Positions 52,341 to 62,182 of a stretch of DNA of 64,000 nucleotides are shown here, piece by piece. Source of the DNA: Psychrobacter immobilis. Lineage in GTDB: Bacteria; Pseudomonadota; Gammaproteobacteria; Pseudomonadales; Moraxellaceae. The position numbers and the translations under genes are program-made. The stretch covers positions 372,001 to 436,000 of the forward strand of contig NZ_CAJGZM010000003.1 of assembly GCF_904846175.1 (NCBI RefSeq), in the 5' to 3' direction. Position 1 is the stretch's first letter. The number at the start of each line of letters is the position of its first letter. The notes below the pieces were generated by a model. The model saw nothing but the letters and a program-made list of their open reading frames with translations, was not told the origin of the DNA and did not search any database.

Positions 52341-53981
52341 TTATTCAACTTTTACACCATCGAAGCGTATTGAGCCAAGCGGACTGATTTTATAATCGAC
52401 GACGTTTGGTGCGGTGAATACCGTCACCACCGAATGCGCCATCGTTGTCCAAGGCAATTGCTCTTTGAATATCTGCTGAGCTTTTACGTAGTCAGTAACG
52501 CGATCATCTTGATTGGTAATCTGACGGGCGTTAGTCACCAAACTGTCAAAATCCTTATTACACCAGCGTGAGTAGTTATTGCCACCGACCGCATCACAAG
52601 ATAATAAGGTACCAAGCCAGTTATCTGGATCCCCATTGTCGCCGGTCCAGCCTGCTAAAATGACATCGTGCTCACCTTTAGCGGCGCGGTTTAGATACTC
52701 GCCCCACTCATAAGTGACCAGCTTGGTATTAACACCAATCTTCGCCCAATCTGCTTGTAGCATTTCAGCCATAAGTTTGGCATTTGGATTGTACGGGCGC
52801 TGAACTGGCATATACCAGAGGTTGATGGCAAGCTTATCCGCCCCTGCTTCTTTCATAAGAGACTTGGCTTTTTCGACGTCATAAGGCGCATCTTTAATCG
52901 ATTTATCGTAACCCCACTGCGTTGGTGGCATAGGGTTGGTTGCTTTAAGCCCTTCACTTTGATAAACGGCGTTGATAATAGCGTCTTTGTTGATGGCCAT
53001 ATCTAATGCTTGACGAACTTTAAGGTCGCTAAGCTTTGGTTTTTCAACGTTATAGCCGACATAACCGACGTTGAAGCCTGGTTGATCAAGAACCGTGACC
53101 TTACCGGATTTTTTGATAGACTCAATTTCGGCAGGTTTTGGATAGGCGGACACATGACATTCGCCAGCTTGCACTTTTTGCGCACGAACCGCTGAGTCTT
53201 TGGTGATAACAAACACAAGATTGTCGATATGGATATCGTCTTTATTCCAATAATCTGGATTTTTGCTATAACGAATTTGGGCGTCTTTTTGATAGGAAGT
53301 AAAGACGAAAGGTCCGGTACCTACTGGTTTGGTGTTGATATCAGCTGCATTACCAGCAGCCATTAACTTGTCTGCATATTCAGCAGAATCGATGTAAGCA
53401 AAAGCCATCGCTAAGTTTTGCAGAAACGGCGCATTGGTCTCACTTAGAGTAATTTTTACGGTATTTTCATCCACTTTTTCGATATTAGAGATGAGATCAG
53501 GCAACCCCATGCCGACAGAGTACGGGAACTCAGCAGGATAAGCTTTATTAAATTCAAACTCAGGATTGGTGATACGTTCTAGCGTAAAGACCACGTCGTC
53601 CGCATTAAAATCGCGGGTTGGGGTAAAGTAATCGGTTTTACCAAATTTGACGCCTTTACGTAGATTAAAGGTATAGGTCTTGCCGTCTTCACTAATATCC
53701 CAGCTTTCGGCTAAGGCTGGCTGAATCTCAGTGCCATCTCTTTTGAATTCTACCAAGCCGTTGTATATAGGATAGGCGCTCGCATCAAAATCCGTACCTG
53801 CCGTATACTGTGCGGGATCGAAGCCAGCAGGGCTGCCTTCTGAGCAATAAAGTAAGGTTTTCGCGGCTTTAGCGTCTGAGCTGGCAGCAGTTCCGTCAGT
53901 GGTTTTGTTGTCGCCGCTGCAGGCGCTTATACCTAAGATAACTGTCGCCAACAGGGTCAATTTGAAAAGTGATTTTTGCAT
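52341..53981 (-). CDS. dppA: Dipeptide/oligopeptide-binding lipoprotein DppA
   Basis: This is the solute-binding component, of the SBP_bac_5 family. A lipoprotein signal ends in LGISAC (Cys-21), so it should be lipid-anchored at the membrane. Family features include YCSEGSPAGFDPAQYTAGTDFDASAYPIYNGLVEF, ALAESWDISEDGKTYTFNLRKGVKFG and GTLLSCDAVGGNNYSRWCN. AGGAT stands about 7 bases before the ATG. As first gene of the leftward dppABCDF unit it is likely the most highly expressed. The substrate (dipeptides, or haem in some species) cannot be decided. Confidence 0.94.
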   Translation of the reverse strand: MQKSLFKLTLLATVILGISACSGDNKTTDGTAASSDAKAAKTLLYCSEGSPAGFDPAQYTAGTDFDASAYPIYNGLVEFKRDGTEIQPALAESWDISEDGKTYTFNLRKGVKFGKTDYFTPTRDFNADDVVFTLERITNPEFEFNKAYPAEFPYSVGMGLPDLISNIEKVDENTVKITLSETNAPFLQNLAMAFAYIDSAEYADKLMAAGNAADINTKPVGTGPFVFTSYQKDAQIRYSKNPDYWNKDDIHIDNLVFVITKDSAVRAQKVQAGECHVSAYPKPAEIESIKKSGKVTVLDQPGFNVGYVGYNVEKPKLSDLKVRQALDMAINKDAIINAVYQSEGLKATNPMPPTQWGYDKSIKDAPYDVEKAKSLMKEAGADKLAINLWYMPVQRPYNPNAKLMAEMLQADWAKIGVNTKLVTYEWGEYLNRAAKGEHDVILAGWTGDNGDPDNWLGTLLSCDAVGGNNYSRWCNKDFDSLVTNARQITNQDDRVTDYVKAQQIFKEQLPWTTMAHSVVTVFTAPNVVDYKISPLGSIRFDGVKVE

Positions 53982-54470
53982 TATTACATCCTATGTAATT
54001 ATAATTAGTTGCCAAGCAGCTTTATAAGTTCGTTTGCGAACCATAAATATGCTTGACGTACTTTTAATTCCCTTTAAAGCAATTGTTTATATCGTATTAT
54101 TGATAAGCAAATAAAAAATGCGTCAGGTTCTATAAACCGTCAGTCAGTTTTGCAAAAATACTGATATAAATAAGTCGTTTAAATATACTCTGTTAAACAG
54201 TGCTAATGCAAGGCATCTATAAACTAATTTTGATAGAAAACGTTTCGTTTTAATATCTTTATTACCAAATTTACTATTCGCCATTGAATTCAGTAAGCTA
54301 GCACAGCTTATCGATTTTTTCCGTATTCTAAAAACCAGAACATAGATTGCTAATATAGGATGGTCTAAATAAGTCCTAAAGATAGCAACGAAAAAATATG
54401 AGCCGCATTTTATACAATCAGCTTATTTTCATTTTATCGAATATAAAGTTTTAAATAGATAAGCTTGTTA
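53982..54470. other. Region upstream of dppA
   Basis: No gene is seen in these 489 bp, between the leftward GMC gene end and dppA. It should carry the dppA promoter; no single site stands out. Confidence 0.5.
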
Positions 54471-54497
54471 AAGAAAAGCAGCCATAATAAGCTGCTT
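54471..54497 (-). terminator. Terminator after the GMC oxidoreductase gene
   Basis: AAGCAGC (54476-54482) pairs with GCTGCTT (54491-54497), with a T-rich tail on the minus strand, about 19 bp past the stop. Confidence 0.75.
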
Positions 54498-54515
54498 ATC
54501 CCATCCTAACGTATT

Positions 54516-56159
54516 TTATGACGCGGCTAGCTCAATATGATTATGCTTTGCCTTAATCAGATCTGCCATTCTTTCAGCAATCATAATCGTTGGCGCATTG
54601 GTATTGGCGCTTATCAAGGTCGGCATCACAGACGCATCAATAACCCGTAATCCACTGACACCGCGTACTTTTAGTTCTAAATCGACAACAGAGTTTTCAT
54701 CTGAACCCATACGGCAAGTACCAACAGGATGATATATAGTATCTGACTTGTTGCGAATATACCCGAGCATGCCGTCTTTTTCGATATAAGGGGCAGGGTA
54801 GTCTTCAGTAATATATTTGGCGATGGGCGCTTCTTGCATGATGGCGCGCGTACGCTCAGCGCCTGCCACCATATACTCTATATCTTTGGGATGTGAGAGA
54901 TAGTTTGGATCAATCAACACTGCCGCTGATGGGTCAGCTGAATCAAGCCTGACGGTGCCGCGGCTTTCAGGGCGCAGATAGCAGCTATGACAAGAGACGG
55001 CAAAGCCGCGTCTAAGATCACGACCATGCTCAATCACGCGCGATATGACAAAATGCAATTGGGTATTTGGCCATTCTTTTGGGTCATCACCGACGCTAAA
55101 AAACGCGCCCGCTTCTGCATAATTGGTAGACAGCAGGCCCGTGCCATCCTTTCTCCATTGCCGAATGCTCTTGGCTAAGGTTGAAATGCTTGCCATACCA
55201 ATACCGATGACATCGGTCGTATTGACCTCATAATCAAAGACCACGTCTAAATGGTCTTGTAGGTTACCGCCAACGTCGGGCGCATCCACCAACACATCGA
55301 TATCGTGAGACTGCAAATGCTCAGCAGGACCAATACCCGATAACATCAGGACTTTGGGTGAGCCAAAGGTGCCACCTGATAAAATCACTTCATGGTTTGC
55401 CATCACTGTATGCTCGACGCCATCTTTTTCATAAGCGACGCCAACGGCTTGTTTGTCTTCAAAAATAACTCGGTTGGCTTGGGCGTGGGTAATGACGGTC
55501 AGATTGGGTCGGCTTTGAACTGGATGTAGATAGGCGGCAGCCGCAGAGCAACGTTGACCTTGTTTTTCGCCATGAAAATGGGTGACTTGATATAAGCCTG
55601 CGCCGTCTTGCTTTTTGCCATTAAAGTCATCATTTTGATCTAAACCATTGGCAACGGCAGCTTCTACAAATGCTTTTGATATCTCACGAGGACTTAATAA
55701 ATCACTGACGTGCAAAGGTCCACTGTCACCATGTAGTTCATCCGCGCCATGGCTATTGTTTTCTGATTTTATAAAGTAGGGCAACACATCGTCAAAGCCC
55801 CAACCTTCACAGCCTTGCTCAACCCAGCGCTCGTAATCAAGCGCACTACCACGAGTATAAATCATGGCGTTAATCGCTGATGAGCCACCCAAGCATTGCC
55901 CACGTGGTTGGAAGCCGCGCCGGTTATTCAGATGCGCTTGCGGGGTAGTATGAAAGCACCAATTGTTCAATTTCAGTGGCTTGCCTGGTACCAGAAGTAT
56001 CAGACCTGCCGGGACACGAACGGCGAGGTCTTTGCCTTCACCGCCATATTCCAATAAGCAGACACTGATGTCTGGATTTTCTGTCAGCCGGCTGGCAAGC
56101 ACGCAGCCTGCAGAACCGCCACCCACGATGACGTAATCAAACTTTGGATCAACTTCCAT
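54516..56159 (-). CDS. GMC-family FAD oxidoreductase (choline/alcohol dehydrogenase-like)
   Basis: This 547-residue flavoprotein oxidises an alcohol to an aldehyde. The FAD-binding Rossmann motif VGGGSAGCVLASRL is at residues 12-25. GGSSAINAMIYTRG and SGGTFGSPKVLMLSGIGP are the two GMC signatures. The catalytic pair is His-477 in YHPVGTCRMG and Asn-521 in NTNAPT, 44 residues apart as in choline oxidase. It is closest to BetA/AlkJ-type membrane-associated alcohol dehydrogenases; the substrate is uncertain. AAGGAAG precedes the ATG. It lies downstream of a DUF779 gene and an aldehyde dehydrogenase. Confidence 0.9.
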   Translation of the reverse strand: MEVDPKFDYVIVGGGSAGCVLASRLTENPDISVCLLEYGGEGKDLAVRVPAGLILLVPGKPLKLNNWCFHTTPQAHLNNRRGFQPRGQCLGGSSAINAMIYTRGSALDYERWVEQGCEGWGFDDVLPYFIKSENNSHGADELHGDSGPLHVSDLLSPREISKAFVEAAVANGLDQNDDFNGKKQDGAGLYQVTHFHGEKQGQRCSAAAAYLHPVQSRPNLTVITHAQANRVIFEDKQAVGVAYEKDGVEHTVMANHEVILSGGTFGSPKVLMLSGIGPAEHLQSHDIDVLVDAPDVGGNLQDHLDVVFDYEVNTTDVIGIGMASISTLAKSIRQWRKDGTGLLSTNYAEAGAFFSVGDDPKEWPNTQLHFVISRVIEHGRDLRRGFAVSCHSCYLRPESRGTVRLDSADPSAAVLIDPNYLSHPKDIEYMVAGAERTRAIMQEAPIAKYITEDYPAPYIEKDGMLGYIRNKSDTIYHPVGTCRMGSDENSVVDLELKVRGVSGLRVIDASVMPTLISANTNAPTIMIAERMADLIKAKHNHIELAAS

Positions 56160-56391
56160 GTTATCTTCCTTATAGCATCCATGCTTATTAAAATGCGCTT
56201 ATTAAAGCGAGCCTCTAAAATAGCTTCCGTCTTACAGTATCTATTATTTTGCTCAAATAATGCAATAAAAATGACTAAGTGGTATTTGGCAAAGTTATAT
56301 TGCTCAAAATGTTATGAAAAATTCAACGGCCAATAAAATATAAAAATGTTCTGATATGACACTGATGGCTTATTGTGAATAAAGTAGCATT

Positions 56392-56718
56392 TTATACCGC
56401 GCCTATTTCTGAACGGACGATAAAGCGCTTACCTTCAGGTATCTCTAACGAAAAACTGGCACCGCGTCCATCGACCACGTCTATGGTCAAATCCGTATGT
56501 TGCCAAAGTTTATGCTGCGCTTTACCCATATAGAAGGGACAGCCAACCAACTCGCCGATGAGGACATCTTGTCCACCTACTTTAAATTCACCCAATGGAT
56601 AACACATCGGTGAGCTACCATCGCAGCAGCCGCCCGATTGATGAAACATCAGCTCGCCATGCTTAGATTTTAGTAATTCGATTAATGCTTTGCAGGACTC
56701 TGTCGCCATGACTTTCAT
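56392..56718 (-). CDS. DUF779 family protein
   Basis: A short soluble protein with the family signature LMFHQSGGCCDGSSPMCYPLGEF, then DVLIGELVGCPFYM and GRGASFSLEIPEGKRFIVRSE. DUF779 genes are habitually found beside NAD-dependent aldehyde dehydrogenases, as here. The paired cysteines suggest metal or cofactor binding, but the role is unknown. AAGGAA lies 7 bases before the ATG. Confidence 0.92.
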   Translation of the reverse strand: MKVMATESCKALIELLKSKHGELMFHQSGGCCDGSSPMCYPLGEFKVGGQDVLIGELVGCPFYMGKAQHKLWQHTDLTIDVVDGRGASFSLEIPEGKRFIVRSEIGAV

Positions 56719-56773
56719 AATGATTTCCTTATCATTTATGAATAGCTTATTCTTATCGCTGCTTTATTAAAGC

Positions 56774-56807
56774 AAAAATGCAATCTACCTTACGATAGAT
56801 TGCATTT
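56774..56807 (-). terminator. Hairpin between the aldehyde dehydrogenase and DUF779 genes
   Basis: A 12-bp stem (56776-56787 with 56796-56807) has a T-run on the minus strand. It could be a partial terminator that lowers downstream expression. Confidence 0.65.
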
Positions 56808-56837
56808 ATTTATCTAAATTAGAACATGCTTTTAGAT

Positions 56838-58364
56838 TTAAAAGAAGCCCATCGCTTTAGGACTGTACGATACGAGCATGTTTTTGGTTTGCTGATAATG
56901 ATCAAGCATCATCAGATGGTTTTCACGACCGATACCAGACTGCTTATAACCACCAAACGCTGAATGCGCAGGATAAAGGTGATAACAGTTGGTCCAAACG
57001 CGACCCGCTTTAATGCCGCGACCGAAACGATAAGCGCGAGTGCCGTTACGCGTCCAGACACCAGCACCTAGACCGTATAAGGTATCATTGGCAAGCGCCA
57101 TGGCTTCTTCATCGTCTTTAAAAGTGGTGACGGCAAGCACAGGACCAAAGATCTCTTCTTGGAACACGCGCATATCATTGGTGCCTTCAAAGATGGTTGG
57201 CTGTACATAGTAACCGTTTGCCATGTCGCCATCATGTTTGGCAAGTTCACCGCCGACAAGGACTTTTGCACCTTCTTTTTTACCAATATCGAGATAAGAG
57301 AGGATTTTTTCTAACTGATCTGAGCTGGCCTGCGCGCCAATCATGGTATCGGTATCGAGCGGGTTACCCATTTTGATGGCTTTAACACGCGCAATACAGC
57401 GTTTCATAAATTCATCATAGATGCTTTCGTGCACGAGGGCGCGTGATGGGCAAGTACAGACTTCGCCTTGATTCAGCGCAAACATCACCAAGCCTTCAAC
57501 GGCTTTATCTAAGAAGTCATCGTCTTCATCCATAATATCGGCAAAGAATATGTTTGGACTCTTACCACCGAGCTCTAGCGTTACTGGAATGATGTTTTCA
57601 CTGGCGTATTGCATAATTAAGCGACCAGTAGTGGTCTCACCAGTAAAGGAAACTTTATCGATACGGGGGTTAGAAGCGATTGGCTTACCAGCTTCAACAC
57701 CAAAACCGTTAACGACGTTTAGTACGCCTTTTGGTAAAATGTCCGCCGCGCCTATTAAGTCAAGCATGTACAGAACAGAAGCAGGGGTTTGCTCGGCAGG
57801 CTTAAGGACGACACAGTTACCCGCTGCAAGAGCAGGAGCAATTTTCCAAATCGCCATTAAAATAGGGAAGTTCCAAGGAATGATTTGACCGACGACACCT
57901 AATGGCTCATGGAAATGATAGGCGACCGTGTCTTCATCAATTTGGCTGATACCGCCTTCTTGTGCGCGGATAACGCCAGCGAAGTAACGCAAATGGTCGA
58001 TGGCGATTGGAATATCAGCAGCGAGGGTTTCACGTACGGGTTTACCGTTTTCATAACTCTCGGCGATAGCGATTGCCTCTAAATTGGCTTCGATACCGTC
58101 GGCAAGTTTGAGCAACATATTAGAGCGTTCAGTGACACTGGTTTTGCCCCAAGCGTCTTTTGCAGCATGAGCGGCATCTAGAGCTGCTTCGACATCTGCT
58201 TCTTTTGAGCGTGCGATTTGACAGAAGACTTTACCGTCGATAGGACTTGAGTTGTCAAAGTATTCACCATCGAGTGGCGCGACCCACTCACCATTGATGA
58301 AGTTGTCATATTTTTTGCGGAATTGGACGGGACTTTTTTCAGTATTGGGATAGGCGTATAACAT
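56838..58364 (-). CDS. NAD-dependent aldehyde dehydrogenase, ExaC/AcoD-like
   Basis: This class of enzyme oxidises acetaldehyde and similar aldehydes to acids. Asn-165 in PWNFP, Lys-188 in LKPAEQTP, Glu-264 in LELGGKSPN and catalytic Cys-303 in [11 protein letters not shown] are present. With 508 residues it matches the acetaldehyde dehydrogenases of ethanol oxidation (ExaC) and acetoin pathways. The ATG at 58364 has AAGGA 8 bases before it; the frame opens to 58406, but that extension has no ribosome site. With the GMC oxidoreductase it can take an alcohol to an acid. The resulting acetyl units would feed the glyoxylate shunt. Confidence 0.93.
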   Translation of the reverse strand: MLYAYPNTEKSPVQFRKKYDNFINGEWVAPLDGEYFDNSSPIDGKVFCQIARSKEADVEAALDAAHAAKDAWGKTSVTERSNMLLKLADGIEANLEAIAIAESYENGKPVRETLAADIPIAIDHLRYFAGVIRAQEGGISQIDEDTVAYHFHEPLGVVGQIIPWNFPILMAIWKIAPALAAGNCVVLKPAEQTPASVLYMLDLIGAADILPKGVLNVVNGFGVEAGKPIASNPRIDKVSFTGETTTGRLIMQYASENIIPVTLELGGKSPNIFFADIMDEDDDFLDKAVEGLVMFALNQGEVCTCPSRALVHESIYDEFMKRCIARVKAIKMGNPLDTDTMIGAQASSDQLEKILSYLDIGKKEGAKVLVGGELAKHDGDMANGYYVQPTIFEGTNDMRVFQEEIFGPVLAVTTFKDDEEAMALANDTLYGLGAGVWTRNGTRAYRFGRGIKAGRVWTNCYHLYPAHSAFGGYKQSGIGRENHLMMLDHYQQTKNMLVSYSPKAMGFF

Positions 58365-58638
58365 GAACGATTCCTTGTTGTGTACTATGGTTATGTAGAT
58401 AAACATACCTGGCCTTCCTGACCAAGCTATGACTCTATCGTACTGAGCTTTGGCTTTGAGCGATAATGACTTTTTATAATGATATATTTTGTATCACATA
58501 ACTTTAGGTTATGTAAGCTTGGCGGGTTAAAGTGGTTCGCAAAACCGGCGTAGCTGTTATAATTGTGGACAGCTTTTCCCTCATAATTTGTACTTAAGCT
58601 CCTTTTCTTATTACTATTAACTAAATTGGTTTGGATAT

Positions 58639-60570
58639 ATGCGTCAATCTTCTGCTCTCGATATCTTAAAAACGGGTCAAAACGTGTTTTTGACTGGCTC
58701 AGCAGGTTCAGGTAAGACTTATACTCTCAATCAATATATTGATTATCTGCGCGCGCGCCGCGTTCCTGTGGCTGTGACTGCCAGTACGGGTATCGCTGCC
58801 ACGCACATGAACGGTACGACCATTCATAGTTGGTCGGGCATTGGTATCAAGGATGAGCTAACGGATCGCGACTTAAGCAATTTATCACGTAAGCAGTTTT
58901 TGGCAGACCGTTTAAAAGATACGGCTGTACTCATCATTGATGAGATATCAATGCTGCATGCTAAGCAGATTAATTTGGTCAGCCAAGTCCTAAAGCATGT
59001 ACGTAAGAATGACAAAGCCTTTGGTGGTATTCAGGTCGTCGTTGCCGGCGACTTTTTCCAGTTACCTCCGATTGGTAGTAAGGGCGAGACCAACCGCGAG
59101 AAATTTGCCTTTATGTCGGAAGCGTGGCTCGATGCTAAATTCCATATTTGCTATTTATCCGAGCAACACAGACAGGTGAGCGAGGCGGCTAATGGCGGAC
59201 TTGATTTGGACGATATTCTCAATCAAATTCGCCGTCAAGAAGTGACGTTTGAAGCGATTACAGCTTTAGAGGCGACCTTTGATCAAAATGTTGATATCAA
59301 ACGCACGCGTCTTTATACCCATAACCTCAACGTTAATAGTATCAATGATAAAGAGCTTGCGGCGTTAGAGGGCGAGATGATGCGCTTTACCGCCACGTCT
59401 ACGGGCGATAGTAAACTGGTTGAGACCCTTAAAAAGACCGTCCGTACCCAAGATGATTTGGTATTAAAAGTCGGTGCCAAGGTAATGTTTATTAAAAACA
59501 ATACCGAGCTAGGCGTCTCTAATGGCACAATGGGCGAGCTGATTGGTTTTGCTGCGGTAAAAATTAATGATGATAAAGATAATAGTGATGATTTGATAGA
59601 AGACGATAGTGAAAGCACTGAAAGTGAGACTGATAAGAGTACAAAAGGCAAAGGTAAAAAGACTACCAAAGACAAAGATAAACCAAAAGTTAAAAAACCA
59701 AGCACGCAAAAAATGCCTGTGGTTAGGCTAAATTCTGGTCGTGAAGTCATCGCTGAACCGGAAGAATGGATTATCGAAGATGAGACCGGTGACGTGCTGG
59801 CAAGCTATGAACAAGTACCATTATGCTTAGCTTGGGCGATTACCATTCATAAATCGCAAGGTATGACCCTTGATGCGGCGGAGATTGACTTGTCGCGCAC
59901 CTTTGAGCTTGGCCAAGGTTATGTGGCATTATCACGATTAAAATCGCTGGCAGGGCTGCAACTGCTTGGTATGAATGACATGAGTTTGCAACTTGATCCG
60001 CTAGCACGCGGCGCGGATAAACGCTTTATAGCGCTGTCTGACGAGGCTGATGCCAATTATGCGATGCTCGATGAAGAAAGCATGACGCAGTCTCATGAGA
60101 AGTTTATCCTAAAGTCGGGTGGAACCCTCAGCAAATCAGTCATTGACGCTTATGCCAATCTACAGAAAAAGCGCCGTGAGCAACAGCAAGCGCAGCTAGA
60201 TAAAAAACAAATACTTGGCAATCAAGTCTCTGATAAGTCGGACAGCACCTTGCTCGCCACACGAATACTACTAGAAGAAAGCTTATCTATTGCGGAGATT
60301 TCTCAAGCGCGTCAGCTTTCACAGGCGACCATTATGCGCCATATTGGCGATCTAAAATCTCAAGATCCAAGCCTTGCCTGTGATCATTTGCGCCCAGAAG
60401 ACGAGGTGATGACGGCGGTTGGTAATGCTTATGTAGCGATTAAAGTCGCCAATAATCCGAACGACTTTAATGATGATGGTAGTATTAAGCTGCGTCCGAT
60501 ATTTGACCATCTTAAGCAAACAATTGACTATAATACCATTCGTTTGGCATTGATTTTTATTACACCATAG
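58639..60570 (+). CDS. Pif1-like SF1B helicase with C-terminal helix-turn-helix
   Basis: The N-terminal helicase has Walker A FLTGSAGSGKTYTL (18-31), ASTGIAATHMNGTTIHSW, Walker B VLIIDEISMLHA, the Pif1 stretch VVVAGDFFQLPPI and YLSEQHRQ. Late motifs are TIHKSQGMTLDAAEIDLS and GYVALSRLKSL. Between them lies a Lys/Asp/Ser-rich disordered insert (about 315-365). The last 130 residues hold a helix-turn-helix (LLEESLSIAEISQARQLSQATIMRHIGDL) of the kind attached to some RecQ/Pif1 proteins. It should unwind DNA 5'-3'; cellular role unknown. It starts at ATG 58639 with weak GGA. Confidence 0.88.
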   Translation: MRQSSALDILKTGQNVFLTGSAGSGKTYTLNQYIDYLRARRVPVAVTASTGIAATHMNGTTIHSWSGIGIKDELTDRDLSNLSRKQFLADRLKDTAVLIIDEISMLHAKQINLVSQVLKHVRKNDKAFGGIQVVVAGDFFQLPPIGSKGETNREKFAFMSEAWLDAKFHICYLSEQHRQVSEAANGGLDLDDILNQIRRQEVTFEAITALEATFDQNVDIKRTRLYTHNLNVNSINDKELAALEGEMMRFTATSTGDSKLVETLKKTVRTQDDLVLKVGAKVMFIKNNTELGVSNGTMGELIGFAAVKINDDKDNSDDLIEDDSESTESETDKSTKGKGKKTTKDKDKPKVKKPSTQKMPVVRLNSGREVIAEPEEWIIEDETGDVLASYEQVPLCLAWAITIHKSQGMTLDAAEIDLSRTFELGQGYVALSRLKSLAGLQLLGMNDMSLQLDPLARGADKRFIALSDEADANYAMLDEESMTQSHEKFILKSGGTLSKSVIDAYANLQKKRREQQQAQLDKKQILGNQVSDKSDSTLLATRILLEESLSIAEISQARQLSQATIMRHIGDLKSQDPSLACDHLRPEDEVMTAVGNAYVAIKVANNPNDFNDDGSIKLRPIFDHLKQTIDYNTIRLALIFITP

Positions 60571-60690
60571 CACCAAGTCAGTGAGAAAAATCTCTAAATG
60601 AATACTGTCACCACGCTGATAATTTTCAATGTAGCGCGCCACTCTTTTTATATCCCTTTATAGTGATACTTTTTATAGCGATGCTTTGTT

Positions 60691-61890
60691 ATGCCCAATG
60701 TTATACCCGACGTGATGCCTGATTTTTCTAGCGCCACCTATCAATTGAACGCGATTTCGCAAGCAGCAACACTTTTGCACGCGACTGGCGAGCACACGCA
60801 GCCACTGAGAGTGGCTGTCAATGGCTTTGGCCGTATAGGGCGCAATGTACTGCGTGCCTTGCTAGAGCGCTTTGAGGTGTTAGGGCGCGCTATTCATGTG
60901 GTGGCGATTAATGATTTGGCACCGGCTGATATTCTGCTGCATTTATTGAAATTTGATAGTACGCACGGTCGTTTAAGCAGACTTGGTGTCAGCGCTGATA
61001 TTGTAATGGGTGAAGTCGATGCTGGCAAAGGGTATAGCAATACGACTATTAACAAAGATACTCAGCTGTGTCTGACTAAAAACAACTTAACGTACTGCAT
61101 TAAAATGCTCTCAGAATCTGACCCAAAAAACTTACCGTGGCATGAATTAGGCGTCGATGTGGTGCTAGAGTGTACCGGACATTTTCGCTCTTATGAGCAA
61201 GCTCAGCTGCACATAGCGGCGGGCGCGCAGCAAGTCATTATCGGTGCTGCACCCTTCGATGATGTCGATGCCTGTATCGTTATGGGCGTCAATACCGATG
61301 AGCTCACACGTAAGCTGCCGATTATATCGAGTGTTTCTTGTACCACGCAGGCATTGGTACCGCTGATTGCTACCCTCGATAAAGCATTTGGGGTAAAGTC
61401 AGCGATGATGACCGAGATTCATGCCGTGACTGCGGATCAGACCGTACTAGATCAAGCACATCGCGACCCAAGGCGTGCGCGTGCGTCTGGCCATAATATC
61501 ATTCCAACGACTTCTAGCAGTATCGCTGCGACCGAGCGCGTATTGCCAGCGATGGTAGGTAAGATAAACGGCCATTCAATTAGAGTGCCAACTATTGATG
61601 TCGCGGCTATTGATGTGACCTTTGTATTTGATACAGCTGGCGTCAGTATAGAAGCGATTCGTGAGGTGCTTAAAGCTGCTAGTAAAGGTTATTTGCTCGA
61701 TATCATGGCTTATACTGATGAGCCCTTGGTCTCAAGTGACTTTATCCATCAAACAGAGTCACTCATTATCGATGGACAACAGCTTATGCATGTAGGTGAC
61801 CAGTATAAGGTCTTTGCTTGGTATGATAATGAATGGGGATATGCTAATAGGCTGCTTGATATGTGCTTACACTTAGCTTCGAGTAAATAG
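60691..61890 (+). CDS. Glyceraldehyde-3-phosphate / erythrose-4-phosphate dehydrogenase-like protein
   Basis: The NAD-binding start is VAVNGFGRIGRNVLRALLER (41-60), preceded by a 37-residue extension not found in standard enzymes. Catalytic Cys-217 and His-244 are kept. The motif after the Cys reads SCTTQALVP, where the family normally has SCTTN. LPWHELGVDVVLECTG and RDPRRARASGHNIIPTTSS resemble Epd (erythrose-4-phosphate dehydrogenase of vitamin B6 synthesis) as well as GAPDH. The closing WYDNEWGYANRLLDM is standard. Which substrate is used cannot be settled. ATG 60715 (Met-9) is an alternative start; no ribosome site is clear for either. Confidence 0.88.
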   Translation: MPNVIPDVMPDFSSATYQLNAISQAATLLHATGEHTQPLRVAVNGFGRIGRNVLRALLERFEVLGRAIHVVAINDLAPADILLHLLKFDSTHGRLSRLGVSADIVMGEVDAGKGYSNTTINKDTQLCLTKNNLTYCIKMLSESDPKNLPWHELGVDVVLECTGHFRSYEQAQLHIAAGAQQVIIGAAPFDDVDACIVMGVNTDELTRKLPIISSVSCTTQALVPLIATLDKAFGVKSAMMTEIHAVTADQTVLDQAHRDPRRARASGHNIIPTTSSSIAATERVLPAMVGKINGHSIRVPTIDVAAIDVTFVFDTAGVSIEAIREVLKAASKGYLLDIMAYTDEPLVSSDFIHQTESLIIDGQQLMHVGDQYKVFAWYDNEWGYANRLLDMCLHLASSK

Positions 61891-61974
61891 CTTTGAATAA
61901 ACAGTTTCGAGCAAACGGTAAGTTATTGATTTAAAACCAGCTGTAAATTAATTGCATTTTTTTATATTATACGC

Positions 61975-62002
61975 TTGCATTATCTAATGATATCTATATA
62001 AT
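61975..62002 (+). promoter_or_regulatory. Promoter of tRNA-Ser
   Basis: TTGCAT (61975-61980) and a perfect TATAAT (61997-62002) are 16 bp apart. The transcript would begin a few bases before the tRNA at 62014. Confidence 0.8.
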
Positions 62003-62013
62003 GATGCACCAAT

Positions 62014-62104
62014 GGAGACGTGGCAGAGCGGTTGAATGCACCGGTCTTGAAAACCGACAAGGGTTCATAGCCCTTCGAGAGTTCGAATCTCTCCGTCTCC
62101 GCCA
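62014..62104 (+). tRNA. tRNA-Ser (anticodon UGA)
   Basis: The 91-nt gene starts GGAGACGTGGCAGAGCGG, has the anticodon loop CTTGAAA with UGA, a long variable arm (AAGGG...CCCTT), T-loop AGTTCGAATCT and the encoded end GCCA. A long variable arm and the UGA anticodon make it a serine tRNA. It stands alone with its own promoter and terminator. Confidence 0.97.
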
Positions 62105-62109
62105 AATTC

Positions 62110-62148
62110 AAAAAAAGCCCCAATCAATTACTGATTGGGGCTTTTTTT
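62110..62148. terminator. Terminator after tRNA-Ser (bidirectional)
   Basis: A 17-bp perfect stem (62110-62126 with 62132-62148) and a 5-base loop start within 6 bp of the tRNA end. The same structure can stop the leftward lipoprotein gene. Confidence 0.9.
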
Positions 62149-62182
62149 ATGCGATGTTTTTGCAGGTTTTATAACCGTCGGC

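Noticed and set aside
59313-59750. A 145-codon leftward frame inside the helicase gene
   Set aside because: It is the antisense shadow of the Lys/Asp-rich insert, giving a Ser/Leu/Phe-rich product without a start signal.
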